Positions 13,975-22,914 of a stretch of DNA of 30,465 nt are shown one piece after another (within the stretch, counting starts at the first letter, position 1; every line of letters begins with the position of its first letter). A program made the translations under genes and the position numbers. The notes beneath the pieces were generated by a model that saw only the letters and a program-made list of their open reading frames with translations, ran no database searches and was not told the DNA's origin. The DNA lies in assembly GCA_049512335.1 (NCBI GenBank), contig JBEKXE010000043.1, forward strand, positions 1-30,465. Direction: 5' to 3'. Source of the DNA: Lustribacter sp049512335. Its GTDB lineage: Bacteria; Vulcanimicrobiota; Vulcanimicrobiia; Vulcanimicrobiales; Vulcanimicrobiaceae.

Positions 13975-16900
13975 TTAAACCGGATAACCCGCGCGCACGT
14001 TTTGGGGGCCGACGATCCGTTCGAGTTCGGCCTTCACGTAGGGCGCGTTGGCGATGCCGCGCGAGCTGCGCTTCGTCTGACCGTTGGCGTGAAACACCAG
14101 CGGCACCATGCCGGGCGACTCCTCGAGCAGGCGCGCCAGCTCGTCGACGTGGTTGCGCGACGACACCGTCACGTGCCAGCCGGGAACCTCGGGCGGCGGC
14201 GCCTGGCGTTCGAAGCGCTGCACCTCGTTGACGGAGAGGCTCAGCTCGAGCGGCGCCTCCTCGCCCGGAACGGCGCCGCGCCGTTCGCGCGAACGCACGC
14301 GGCCGTTGATCACCACGATCGCATCCTCGACGAACGCCGGCTGGAGTTGCGGATACGACTTCGGGAACACGATGCACTCGATCGAACCGGTCATGTCTTC
14401 GATCGTCGCGAAGAGCATCTGCTGCTGCGCCTTGGTCAGCGTGCGGCGCACCGCGGTGACGAGACCGGCGACGCGGGCCGGCGAATCGTCCTCGAGGCCG
14501 GCCAAGTCTTTGATCGGCGTCGCGCCGGTGCGCGCCAGCGCGTCGGCCACGTCGGCCAGCGGATGACCCGAGACGAAGATCCCGAGCGTCTCCTTCTCCC
14601 AGGTCAGCAGCGTCATCGTCGACGGCGCGGCCAGCGGCCGCAAGGACGGCGTGAACGCCGGCGCCGCTTCCTCGAGCATGCCGAACAGCGAGCTCTGACC
14701 GAGTTCCCGGTCGCGCGATTCACGTGCGGCCGCGTCCAGCGCGCCGTCGAGCGCATCGAGCAGCTGCGCGCGGTTGCCGGGCAGCGCGTCGAGCGCGCCG
14801 CATTTGATCAGCGCCTCGTAGACCTTGCGATTCACCGTTTTCAGATCGACGCGTTTGGTCAAGTCGAACAGATCGGTGAACTTGCCGCCGGCGGCACGCG
14901 CGGCCAGGATCGCATCGACCGCGCCCTCACCGATGCCCTTGACCGCGGCCAGGCCGAAGCGGATCTGCGAGCCGACGACGGCAAAATCGACCAGCGATTC
15001 GTTGACGTCCGGCGGGAGCACCGCGATGCCCATCTTCTTGGCTTCTTCGATGTACTCGACGAGCTTGTCGGTCTTGTCGCGCACCGACGACATCAGCGCC
15101 GCGAAGTATTGCAGCCGGTAATTGGCCTTGAGGTAGCCCGTCTGATAGGCGATCCAGCCGTATGCGGCGGCATGGGACTTATTGAAGCCGTATCCGGCGA
15201 ACGGTTCGATGAAGGCGAAGATGTCCGCCGCGAGTGCGGGACCGATGTCGTTGGCGCCGCAGCCGGCGATGAATTTCTCCCGGTAGTACGGGATCTTGTC
15301 CTTCTGCTTCTTGCCCATGACCTTGCGCAGCTCGTCGGCTTGGCCCAGCGTGAACCCCGCCAGGTCGCGCGCGATCTGCATCACCTGTTCCTGATAACAG
15401 GCGATGCCGTAGGTGTCGCTGAGGATCGGCACGAGCTTGGGGTGCAGGTACTTGGGCGTTTTACGGCCGTGCTTGCTGGCGATGAAATCCGGAATCCAGT
15501 CCATCGGGCCGGGCCGGTAGAGCGCGACCAGCGCGATGACGTCGTCGAGACCCGAGGGCTTCAGCTCGACGCACACGCGCTTCATGCCGTCGGACTCGAG
15601 TTGAAAGACGCCCAGCGTTTCGCCGCGGCCGAGCATCTCGTAGGTGCGCGCGTCGTCGTCGGGGATCGTGGCCAGATCGAAATCCGGCGTGGTCGTGCGC
15701 CGGATCTCATCGCTGGCCGCTTTCATCACGGTCAGGTTGCGCAAGCCGAGGAAATCGAACTTCAAGAGGCCGACGCGCTCGACGACGTTCATGTCGTACT
15801 GCGTGTTGACGTCGCCTTCGCCGAGCTTGACCAGCGGCACGTGATCGGTCAGCGGGTTCTTCGAGATCACGACGCCGGCCGCGTGGGTGGAGGCGTGCCG
15901 GGCCAAACCTTCGATCGAGTTGGCGGTGTCGAGCAGTTTGCGGATCTGCGGATCGCCGTTGTAGAGCAGCTTCAGCTCGGGGATCTGCTCGAGCGCGGCG
16001 GCGATCGACAGCCCGCCCGGCCCCGACGGGATCAGCTTCGCCACCCGATCGACGTCGGGCAGCGGAACCGCCAGCGCCCGGCCGGCATCGCGCACCGCGG
16101 CGCGGGCCGCCATCGTTCCGAACGTGACGATCTGCGCGACGCGCTCCTTGCCGTACTTTTCGGTCACGTAGTGGATGACTTCGTCGCGCCGCTCGACGCA
16201 GAAATCGGTGTCGATGTCGGGCATCGAGATGCGTTCGGGGTTGAGGAAGCGCTCGAAGAGCAGTTTGAACTTGATCGGATCGAGGTCGGTGATGCGCAGA
16301 CAATACGCCACGATCGAGCCGACCGCCGAGCCGCGGCCGGGGCCGACCGGGATGTCGCGGTCGCGCGCGTATTTGATGAAGTCCCAAACGATCAGGAAGT
16401 ACGAGCTGAAGCCCATCTTGAGGATGACGTCCAGCTCGTACTCGAGCCGCTCGCGCAACACCGGATCGTTCTTCGCCCGATCCTCACCGTAGCGCTCGAT
16501 CAGCCCGCGCTCGCAGATCAGGCGCAGGTACTCGTCCGCGCCCATCTCGACGACGCGGTCCGGCGATGCGTCGAGCCCCTCCGCCGCCGCCTTCCCCGCC
16601 AGCACCCCGGCCACGTCGGCCGCCGCGCTCTTCGGCACCGGATAATCCGGCAGGTAGAAGATCTTGTCCGGAATCTTCAGGTCGATGCGCTTGACGATTT
16701 CGAGCGTGTTGTCGCAGGCGTCGGGCACGTCGGCGAAGAGCTCGCGCATCTCTTGCGGGCTCTTCACGTAGAACTCGTCGGAAAAGAATTTCATCCGGCT
16801 CGTATCGGCGACCGTCTTGCCGGTGCCGATGCACAGCAGGACGTCGTGCGCCTGCGCGTCGCCGCGCGAGAGGTAGTGCGAGTCGTTGGTTGCCACCAGC

Positions 16901-17502
16901 GGCAGATCCAGCTCGCGGGCGACCGAAATCAGGCCGGTATTGACGACGTCTTCTTCGGGCATTCCGTGACGCATGATCTCGATATAGAAGCGATCGCCGA
17001 AGATCTCCATGAACTCGCGCGCCGCCTTGAGCGACGAGGTGCGGTCGTTCTTGAGCAACGGCGCGGCCACCAGACCCGACATGCATCCCGACAGGACGAT
17101 CAGGCCGCGGTTGTGCGCGGCCAGCAGATCCATGTCGATGCGCGGCTTGTAGTAGTAGCCCTCGAGAAAGCCCTTGGAGATCAGCGCGGTGAGGTTCTTG
17201 TAACCCTCGTCGTCGGCGGCCAGCAGCGTCACGTGCGCTTCGTCGCGCACCGTGCGATCGAAGCGCCCGCGGGGCGCGATGTACGCCTCGCAGCCGATGA
17301 TCGGCACCAAGCCGTGTTTGCGCGCGCTGTCGTGAAACTCGACCGCGCCGAACATGACGCCGTGATCGGTCAGCGCTACGCCCGGAACGCCCTCGTCGGC
17401 GCTGCGGCGGCAAAGCGAATCGACACGGCACGCGCCGTCAAGCAGCGAGTACTCGCTATGAACGTGGAGATGGACAAACGACGAATCAGACAACTGCGAC
17501 AT
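13975..17502 (-). CDS. dnaE: DNA polymerase III subunit alpha
   Basis: The 1175-residue replicative polymerase catalytic subunit. The N-terminal PHP domain keeps the metal-binding pattern HLHVHSEYSLLDG (11-23), TDHG (45-48) and NDSHYL (206-211), so it may retain proofreading-type or pyrophosphatase activity. The polymerase core shows GPGRGSAVGS (about 387-396) and catalytic Asp429 and Asp431 in PDIDTDF, with the third carboxylate Asp583 in KFDFLGLRNL. A helix-hairpin-helix region and an OB fold (ARVAGLVTAVRRTLT and following) occupy the C-terminal third, followed by a short tail. Size and order match DnaE1-type enzymes, not PolC. The ATG is preceded by GAAGAAG, a weak ribosome site. Confidence 0.97.
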   Translation of the reverse strand: MSQLSDSSFVHLHVHSEYSLLDGACRVDSLCRRSADEGVPGVALTDHGVMFGAVEFHDSARKHGLVPIIGCEAYIAPRGRFDRTVRDEAHVTLLAADDEGYKNLTALISKGFLEGYYYKPRIDMDLLAAHNRGLIVLSGCMSGLVAAPLLKNDRTSSLKAAREFMEIFGDRFYIEIMRHGMPEEDVVNTGLISVARELDLPLVATNDSHYLSRGDAQAHDVLLCIGTGKTVADTSRMKFFSDEFYVKSPQEMRELFADVPDACDNTLEIVKRIDLKIPDKIFYLPDYPVPKSAAADVAGVLAGKAAAEGLDASPDRVVEMGADEYLRLICERGLIERYGEDRAKNDPVLRERLEYELDVILKMGFSSYFLIVWDFIKYARDRDIPVGPGRGSAVGSIVAYCLRITDLDPIKFKLLFERFLNPERISMPDIDTDFCVERRDEVIHYVTEKYGKERVAQIVTFGTMAARAAVRDAGRALAVPLPDVDRVAKLIPSGPGGLSIAAALEQIPELKLLYNGDPQIRKLLDTANSIEGLARHASTHAAGVVISKNPLTDHVPLVKLGEGDVNTQYDMNVVERVGLLKFDFLGLRNLTVMKAASDEIRRTTTPDFDLATIPDDDARTYEMLGRGETLGVFQLESDGMKRVCVELKPSGLDDVIALVALYRPGPMDWIPDFIASKHGRKTPKYLHPKLVPILSDTYGIACYQEQVMQIARDLAGFTLGQADELRKVMGKKQKDKIPYYREKFIAGCGANDIGPALAADIFAFIEPFAGYGFNKSHAAAYGWIAYQTGYLKANYRLQYFAALMSSVRDKTDKLVEYIEEAKKMGIAVLPPDVNESLVDFAVVGSQIRFGLAAVKGIGEGAVDAILAARAAGGKFTDLFDLTKRVDLKTVNRKVYEALIKCGALDALPGNRAQLLDALDGALDAAARESRDRELGQSSLFGMLEEAAPAFTPSLRPLAAPSTMTLLTWEKETLGIFVSGHPLADVADALARTGATPIKDLAGLEDDSPARVAGLVTAVRRTLTKAQQQMLFATIEDMTGSIECIVFPKSYPQLQPAFVEDAIVVINGRVRSRERRGAVPGEEAPLELSLSVNEVQRFERQAPPPEVPGWHVTVSSRNHVDELARLLEESPGMVPLVFHANGQTKRSSRGIANAPYVKAELERIVGPQNVRAGYPV

Positions 17503-17589
17503 ACTTCTTCAACCGGGCCCTTCCAACTCTTCCTCTGGAGGACCGCAGCACTTCGCGCCGCTCAGCACAGGCTCCGCGAGGACCGCAAC

Positions 17590-17610
17590 GGATTCGGCGC
17601 AGCCGAATCC
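17590..17610 (-). terminator. Hairpin abutting the GAF-GGDEF gene stop
   Basis: GGATTCGGC (17590-17598) and GCCGAATCC (17602-17610) form a perfect 9-bp stem with a 3-base loop. The stem overlaps the last base of the stop codon (17610-17612). There is no U-tract. It is the only structure in the 107-base gap before dnaE and is a likely transcript 3' end for the upstream gene. The same gap holds two copies of GAGGACCGCA, about 40 bases apart, of unknown meaning. Confidence 0.5.
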
Positions 17611-19154
17611 TAACGGCGCTCTTGTAACGACAGCGGCATCTGCGCTTCGGTTACGTCGCGCACGAATGCCGCTCGTGCGTCGCTGACCCAGCGCGGGTTG
17701 CGCGGGTCGGCGGTGACGACGCGATTTTGGCCGCCGCCCTTCGCCATGTAGAGGGCCAGGCGCGCGAAGCGCACGAGCTCGTCGTGATCGCTGGCGTCGA
17801 GGGGGAACGCCGACACGCCGATCGAGAGCGCGATCTGGGGCAAATGCGGCGGGACGTTCTTCGTGATACGCTCGACCATCATCCGTGCTTGGACCGACGC
17901 TTCCTCGTGGTCCATGCCGGGAAAAAGGGCCAGGTAGAGCCCGCCGCCGACGCGGCCGACCGAACCGCGCGTCGACACGACCGACTGCAGCGTGTGCCCG
18001 ACGTAGCTGACGACGTCGTCGCCGATCGCGTAGCCGTGGTCGCGATTGATCCCGTCGAGCCGGTCGATGTCGAGCAGCCACACGGAGACCGGCCGCCCCG
18101 AGCTCTTCGCCGCGTGCACCGCATCGACCAGCACCTCGTTGATCGAGCGATAGTTGAGCAGGCCCGTCAACGAATCGTGCAGCGCTTCGTTGCGCGGACG
18201 CGCGCGCCGCAGCGCGCTCACGTACGCCGAGCCGGCAAAGGTCTGCACGGTGCGCAGGAACTGTTCCTCGACGTCGGTGAGCGCCGTCCCGACCAGCTCG
18301 ATGTCGATGCCGCCGAAGCGTTCGCCCTCGTTGACCAGCCCGAGGCCGACGTGGGTGGCTCCGTCATGGCTCGTCACGACCAGGCTTTCGCTGGCCTGGG
18401 CGCCGCGGATGACCTCGGCCTCGTCGTCGGCCGGCGCGAGCCGGGCCGAGCGCACCCAGTGAAGGGCGCCGAGCGCGTCCACGACGTCCGCGCTGACCGC
18501 GCCGGGATCGCTCGAGGACTCCAGCAGGTGGGCCAGGTTCGCCATTACGTTCAGCCGCTGCATGTCGTGGATGGGATCGCGGTCGTCGCTGACCAAGTGG
18601 TCGCCGAGTTTGGACAGCGCCAGCCGGGCGCCGATCGCAAGCGCGAGCGAGCGGCAGGCATCGAGCACCAGGAAATCCCAGATCCGTTGCTGCTTGAGCA
18701 CGTCGACGACCAGCGCGCCGATCCAGACGCCGTTCGAACGGATCGGGGTCAGCACGGTACCGCGCAGGCCGCCGTACCAAAGCATCTTCCGCTGCTGCGG
18801 GGTGAACGGGAAGGTCAGGGCGTCGTCGATCGTCGCCTGGACCCCGCTTTTGAGCGCGCCCCGGGCGAATGCCGGCAGCCGGGCCGCCGACTGGGTGTAG
18901 CCCATCAGGTCGGGCCAGTCGCCTTTAGAGGTCTGGGTGACGGTGAAGCGTATGCCGTCGGGGCTGATGCGTGCGATATATGCCCGGTCGACCTCGAGCA
19001 GGAGCGGAATGCGCGAGACGAGGCGCTGCAAACCGGCGGCCCCATCGTCAAAGAAAGGCGCAAGGTCCTCGATGAGGTTGGTGACCACGGCCGAATTTGC
19101 GGGGATTTGCGGGGCGGGCATGATCGGGGCGGTCAGTCCTGGATCCGAGCGCAC
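17610..19154 (-). CDS. GAF-GAF protein with a degenerate GGDEF domain
   Basis: A 514-residue cytosolic signalling protein. Two GAF-like sensor regions (about 24-180 and 200-312) precede a GGDEF-family domain (about 325-484). The domain is recognised by DSLTGLLNYRSINEVL, by VSVWLLDIDRLDGINRDHGYAIGDDVV in the position of the metal/substrate motif, and by the terminal ALSIGVSAFP and ALYMAKGGGQNRVV. The catalytic signature, however, reads RVGGGLYLALF: residues 405-407 are Gly-Leu-Tyr where Asp-Glu-Phe belong. It is therefore probably not an active diguanylate cyclase and may act as a GTP or c-di-GMP sensor or a scaffold. GTG at 19154 is supported by AAAGGA 4 bases upstream; an internal ATG at 19121 is the alternative. 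It is divergent from sdhA. Confidence 0.85.
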   Translation of the reverse strand: MRSDPGLTAPIMPAPQIPANSAVVTNLIEDLAPFFDDGAAGLQRLVSRIPLLLEVDRAYIARISPDGIRFTVTQTSKGDWPDLMGYTQSAARLPAFARGALKSGVQATIDDALTFPFTPQQRKMLWYGGLRGTVLTPIRSNGVWIGALVVDVLKQQRIWDFLVLDACRSLALAIGARLALSKLGDHLVSDDRDPIHDMQRLNVMANLAHLLESSSDPGAVSADVVDALGALHWVRSARLAPADDEAEVIRGAQASESLVVTSHDGATHVGLGLVNEGERFGGIDIELVGTALTDVEEQFLRTVQTFAGSAYVSALRRARPRNEALHDSLTGLLNYRSINEVLVDAVHAAKSSGRPVSVWLLDIDRLDGINRDHGYAIGDDVVSYVGHTLQSVVSTRGSVGRVGGGLYLALFPGMDHEEASVQARMMVERITKNVPPHLPQIALSIGVSAFPLDASDHDELVRFARLALYMAKGGGQNRVVTADPRNPRWVSDARAAFVRDVTEAQMPLSLQERR

Positions 19155-19265
19155 GCTGTCCTTTCCGACGGTTCTAACCCGCCCGTTCGCCGTCGTTGGC
19201 GCAGACTCCGCATGGTCGGGCCGCTCGTCCGACGAAAATCCGGGTGCCCGGCTTCGTTCTAATGG

Positions 19266-19271
19266 TACACT
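19266..19271 (+). promoter_or_regulatory. Extended -10 element upstream of sdhA
   Basis: TGGTACACT (19263-19271) contains an extended -10 (TGn plus TACACT) with no good -35. It is the same 9-mer found at the promoter of the FmdB-like gene. Transcription would start near 19278, giving a 5' UTR of about 35 bases before the TTG start. It lies in the 158-base gap between the divergent GAF-GGDEF gene and sdhA. Confidence 0.4.
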
Positions 19272-19312
19272 CCTGGCAAATCGGTTTCACTCGTTCATAA
19301 GGGGCGTTTAGG

Positions 19313-20998
19313 TTGATCAAACACGACATCGTCGTGGTCGGCGGTGGCCTCGCCGGGATGCGCGCCGCGGTGGAAGCCGCCGAGCGCGGTGCCGACGTTG
19401 CGATCGTTTCAAAAATGCATCCCGTCCGGAGCCACTCCGGCGCCGCGCAAGGCGGGATCAATGCCGCCCTCGGCAATGAGGCCGAGGACACGCCCGAGGC
19501 GCACGCGTACGACTGCGTGAAGGGCTCGGACTACCTCGGCGACCAGGATGCCATCGAGGCGATGGCCGAGGATGCTCCGCGCCAGATCATCTGGCTCGAG
19601 CACCGCGGCTGCATCTTCTCGCGCATGGCGGACGGCCGGATCGCACAACGTCCCTTCGGCGGGGCGAGCTTCCCGCGGACCTGCTACTCGGCCGACGTAA
19701 CGGGCTTAGTGATCCTGCACACCCTGTGGGAGCAACTCGAACGGTTCGGCGTCAAAGTCTACGAGGAGTTCTTCGCGACCTCGCTGTGCGTAGAGGACGG
19801 GATCGGGACCGGGCTGACCGCCTACAACATGCGCACCGGCGAACTCGAGCTGGTCAGCGCCAAGGCGACGATCTTCGCGACCGGCGGCGCCGGCCGCGCG
19901 TATGCCAAGACGACCAACGGTTACGCCTCGACCGGCGACGGGATGGCGATCTGCTACCGCGCCGGGATCCCCTTGATGGACATGGAGTTCGTCCAGTTCC
20001 ACCCGACCTCTCTCAAGGAGAACGGCGTGCTGCTCTCCGAGGCGGCGCGCGGTGAGGGCGCCTACCTCCTCAATAAAGACGGCGAACGCTTCATGTTCAA
20101 ATACGCCCCGAACAAGGGCGAGCTGGCTTCACGCGACGTCGTCGCGCGCGCCGAGATGACCGAGATCAATGAAGGCCGCGGCGAGAACGGCTGCGTCTTC
20201 CTCGACCTGCGCCACCTCGGCAAGGAGAAGATTCTCGAGCGGCTGCCTCAGATTCGCGAACTGGCGCTCGACGCGACCGGCAAGGACGCCGTCGACACGC
20301 CGATCCCGATCCTGCCCGGCATGCACTACTGGATGGGCGGCATCGCGACCGACAAGGACGGTGCCACCAACATCCCCGGCGTCTACGCCGCCGGCGAGTG
20401 CGCTTGCGTCAGCGTCCACGGCGCGAACCGTCTGGGCGGAAACTCGCTGCTCGAGACGATCGTCTTCGGTCACCGCTCGGCAACCCACGCCGCCAACTAC
20501 ATCAAGTCGGTCGGCGACGTTCGGCCTGCGGAGAAAACCTACAAGGCCGAGCGCGACCGCCTCGACGGCATCCTCGCGCGCACCGGCGGCGAACGCCACC
20601 CGCAGACGCGCAAGGCGCTCAACACGGCGATGAGCGATCACGCCTTCATCTTCCGCGACGACAAAGACCTCGCCGCCGGTGAGACCGCGCTGCGTCAGGT
20701 CCGCGAGATGGCGCAAAAGATGACGACGATGGACAAGTCCAAGACGTTCAACACCGATCTCGTCGGGTTGCTCGAAACGGAGTTTCTAGTCGACATCTCG
20801 ATGCCGGTCATGATGGGCGCGCGCAACCGCACCGAATCGCGCGGCGCGCAAGCTCGCACCGACTACCCCGATCGCGACGACGTAAACTGGATGAAGCACA
20901 CCCTGATGCACTTCCAGGGCCCGACCACCGATCCCAAACCCGACTACTCCCGCGGCGTGACCGTCACCAAATTCCAGCCGGAAGTGCGGACGTACTGA
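19313..20998 (+). CDS. sdhA: Succinate dehydrogenase/fumarate reductase flavoprotein subunit
   Basis: The 561-residue FAD subunit that interconverts succinate and fumarate. The Rossmann motif VVVGGGLAGMRAA opens the chain. His41 in RSHSGAAQGG is the expected site of covalent FAD attachment. Active-site residues are in place: His230 (QFHPTSL), Arg274 (ASRDVVAR), His338 (GMHYWMGG) and Arg373 (GANRLGGNSLLE). The start is TTG at 19313, with AAGGGG about 8 bases upstream; no ATG or GTG gives a better fit to the N-terminal FAD fold. It is followed by sdhB after 2 bases. The accompanying sdhE and the absence of sdhC/sdhD point to a class-E-type enzyme. Direction (oxidation or fumarate reduction) cannot be read from sequence. 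Confidence 0.96.
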   Translation: MIKHDIVVVGGGLAGMRAAVEAAERGADVAIVSKMHPVRSHSGAAQGGINAALGNEAEDTPEAHAYDCVKGSDYLGDQDAIEAMAEDAPRQIIWLEHRGCIFSRMADGRIAQRPFGGASFPRTCYSADVTGLVILHTLWEQLERFGVKVYEEFFATSLCVEDGIGTGLTAYNMRTGELELVSAKATIFATGGAGRAYAKTTNGYASTGDGMAICYRAGIPLMDMEFVQFHPTSLKENGVLLSEAARGEGAYLLNKDGERFMFKYAPNKGELASRDVVARAEMTEINEGRGENGCVFLDLRHLGKEKILERLPQIRELALDATGKDAVDTPIPILPGMHYWMGGIATDKDGATNIPGVYAAGECACVSVHGANRLGGNSLLETIVFGHRSATHAANYIKSVGDVRPAEKTYKAERDRLDGILARTGGERHPQTRKALNTAMSDHAFIFRDDKDLAAGETALRQVREMAQKMTTMDKSKTFNTDLVGLLETEFLVDISMPVMMGARNRTESRGAQARTDYPDRDDVNWMKHTLMHFQGPTTDPKPDYSRGVTVTKFQPEVRTY

Positions 20999-21000
20999 CC

Positions 21001-21957
21001 ATGTCTTTTATTCTCGATATCTTTCGCTTCGATCAAGCTACGGATGAGGAGCCGCACCGCGACCAGGTCGAGTGCCACATCCCGCCGACGATGACCGTGC
21101 TCGACGCGCTCGAAAGCGTGAAGGCGGAAACGGACGGTTCGATCACGTTCCGCCGCTCCTGCCGTTCGGCGATCTGCGGCTCGTGCGCGATGAACATCAA
21201 CGGCACGACGGGCCTGGCCTGCAAGACGCGTGTCGACAGCGTGCTGCGCAGCGACAACACCGTCGCCGTGGACCCGATGCCGAACTTCCAGCCCATGAAG
21301 GACCTCGTGGTCCACATGGACCCGTTCTGGGACAAGTACACGCGCCTCAAACCCTACCTGCAGCCGGCCGACAAGGATTCCGACCACGCGCTCGAACGCC
21401 GCGTGTCGCCGGAGGACATGCACAAGCTGGTCGCGGTGGCAAACTGCGTGATGTGCGCGACCTGCTACGCGCTCTGCCCGGTCGTCTCGGTCGACCCGGC
21501 GTTCGCCGGCCCGGCCGCCATCGCGTACGCGTACCGCTTCATCGAAGACGTGCGCGACTCGAAGCGCAAGGAACGCGCTGCGCAGATCAGCGAGGACTAC
21601 TTGTGGCTGTGCGCGCACTGCTACGCGTGCTCGTACTGCCCCAAGCACGTTGACCCGCAGGACGACATCATCGCCGTCAAACGCGCGACGATCGAGGAAG
21701 GCCTGATCGACCATCCCGGTCCGCGCCACGCGCTGGTCATCGCAAAAACGATCAAAGCGACCGGGATGCTGCACGAAACCGAAGTCATCCAAGGCACCGT
21801 CGGCCGCTTCAACATCAAGGGCCTCATCAAGGTGGCGCCGTTCGGCTTGCGCCTCGCCATGGCCGGGAAGATCCCGCCGATGTTCCTCAAACCCGTCCCG
21901 AAAGTCAACGAAATCAAGATGATTTTCGACACCCTGGAGGCTCCCGTACTCGCATGA
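21001..21957 (+). CDS. sdhB: Succinate dehydrogenase/fumarate reductase iron-sulfur subunit, class-E type
   Basis: A 318-residue electron-transfer subunit. The N-terminal ferredoxin domain holds a [2Fe-2S] site: Cys54, Cys59, Cys62 and Cys74. Two more motifs follow: CVMCATCYALCP (Cys149/152/155/159) and CAHCYACSYCP (Cys204/207/210/213). Classic SdhB has fewer cysteines in the second motif and a [3Fe-4S] cluster; eight cysteines here suggest two [4Fe-4S] clusters, as proposed for class-E enzymes of Sulfolobales and Campylobacterota. A C-terminal extension of about 90 residues beyond the normal end (with IPPMFLKPVPKVNEIK) also fits that class. The stop overlaps the sdhE start as ATGA. Confidence 0.93.
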   Translation: MSFILDIFRFDQATDEEPHRDQVECHIPPTMTVLDALESVKAETDGSITFRRSCRSAICGSCAMNINGTTGLACKTRVDSVLRSDNTVAVDPMPNFQPMKDLVVHMDPFWDKYTRLKPYLQPADKDSDHALERRVSPEDMHKLVAVANCVMCATCYALCPVVSVDPAFAGPAAIAYAYRFIEDVRDSKRKERAAQISEDYLWLCAHCYACSYCPKHVDPQDDIIAVKRATIEEGLIDHPGPRHALVIAKTIKATGMLHETEVIQGTVGRFNIKGLIKVAPFGLRLAMAGKIPPMFLKPVPKVNEIKMIFDTLEAPVLA

Positions 21958-22904
21958 CCGCCACCCTTGAAGCGCCTCAGACGAAGCGCAAATCCAAGTC
22001 GGCGCAAATGCGCAAATACGGCTTCTTCCCCGGCTGCGTCGCCAAGGAGTCGTGCAAGGAGCTCTTCAACTCGACGATGCTGCTGGCCGACAAGCTCGGC
22101 ATCGAGCTGGTCGAGCTGACCGCGGCCGCCTGCTGCGGCGCGTCGGTCCTCAACGACACGAACCGCGACGTCGCGCGCGTCCTCAACGCCCGCACCTACG
22201 CGCAGGCCGAGGCGCTCGGTCTCGACGACGTGATCACGATCTGCTCGACCTGCACCGGGCACATGCGCGCGTCGAACAAAGAGCTGCTCGAATCCACCGA
22301 CCACATGGGCCAGGCCAACGCGATCCTCGGCAAGTTCGGCGCCAAGTACAACGGCGGCGTGACCGTGCGGCATCTGCTCTGGCTGCTCATCGACGACATC
22401 GGCCTGGACGAGCTGCGCAAGATGGTCGTCAACCCGCTCAACGGCTTGAAGGTCGCGCCGTTCTACGGCTGCCACATCATCCGGCCCGAATCGGTCAACG
22501 GCTGGGAATCGTCGCGCAACCCGCACTCGCTCGAGGACATCATCGAGGCGTTGGGCGGCGAAGCGATCGACTACGCCGGCAAGACGCGCTGCTGCGGCTT
22601 CCACGTACAACTCGAGAAAGACGGCATCGCGCCCGCGATGGTCGGGCAGAACATGCGCATGGCCAAAGACAAAGGCGCCGAGGCCGTGCTCACCCCGTGC
22701 CCGCTGTGCCACCTTGCGCTCGACGGCTACCAGGCCGATTCGGCCGCCCGCTGGGGGCGCACCGACCTGCCGACGTTCCATCTTCCGCAGCTCGTCGGCT
22801 TGGCGCTCGGCATCGACGCGTCGACGCTCGGCCTCAACAAACACATCGTGTCGCCCGGACTCGTTCTACAAGCCCACGATCTCGCGCCGGCCCACGTCGC
22901 GTAA
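21954..22904 (+). CDS. sdhE: SdhE/HdrB-like CCG-domain subunit of succinate dehydrogenase
   Basis: A 316-residue protein with two complete CCG (cysteine-rich) domains: Cys28, Cys60-Cys61, Cys97/Cys100, and Cys173, Cys213-Cys214, Cys249/Cys252. Each set matches the non-cubane [4Fe-4S] site of heterodisulfide reductase HdrB. In class-E succinate:quinone oxidoreductases this subunit replaces the haem-binding SdhC/SdhD and passes electrons to or from quinone at the membrane face. It has no transmembrane helix. Tight coupling to sdhB (ATGA) places it in the complex. The name SdhE is used in the sense of the class-E subunit, not the FAD assembly factor of the same name. The first 20 residues are a basic, disordered-looking leader. 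Confidence 0.92.
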   Translation: MTATLEAPQTKRKSKSAQMRKYGFFPGCVAKESCKELFNSTMLLADKLGIELVELTAAACCGASVLNDTNRDVARVLNARTYAQAEALGLDDVITICSTCTGHMRASNKELLESTDHMGQANAILGKFGAKYNGGVTVRHLLWLLIDDIGLDELRKMVVNPLNGLKVAPFYGCHIIRPESVNGWESSRNPHSLEDIIEALGGEAIDYAGKTRCCGFHVQLEKDGIAPAMVGQNMRMAKDKGAEAVLTPCPLCHLALDGYQADSAARWGRTDLPTFHLPQLVGLALGIDASTLGLNKHIVSPGLVLQAHDLAPAHVA

Positions 22905-22914
22905 GGAGACGCCC

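Noticed and set aside
13888..17613. A 1241-codon open frame on the + strand opposite dnaE
   Set aside because: It is an antisense shadow: dnaE is complete and highly conserved on the other strand, the + frame is full of Arg/Asp/His with no recognisable domain, and such frames are expected in GC-rich DNA.
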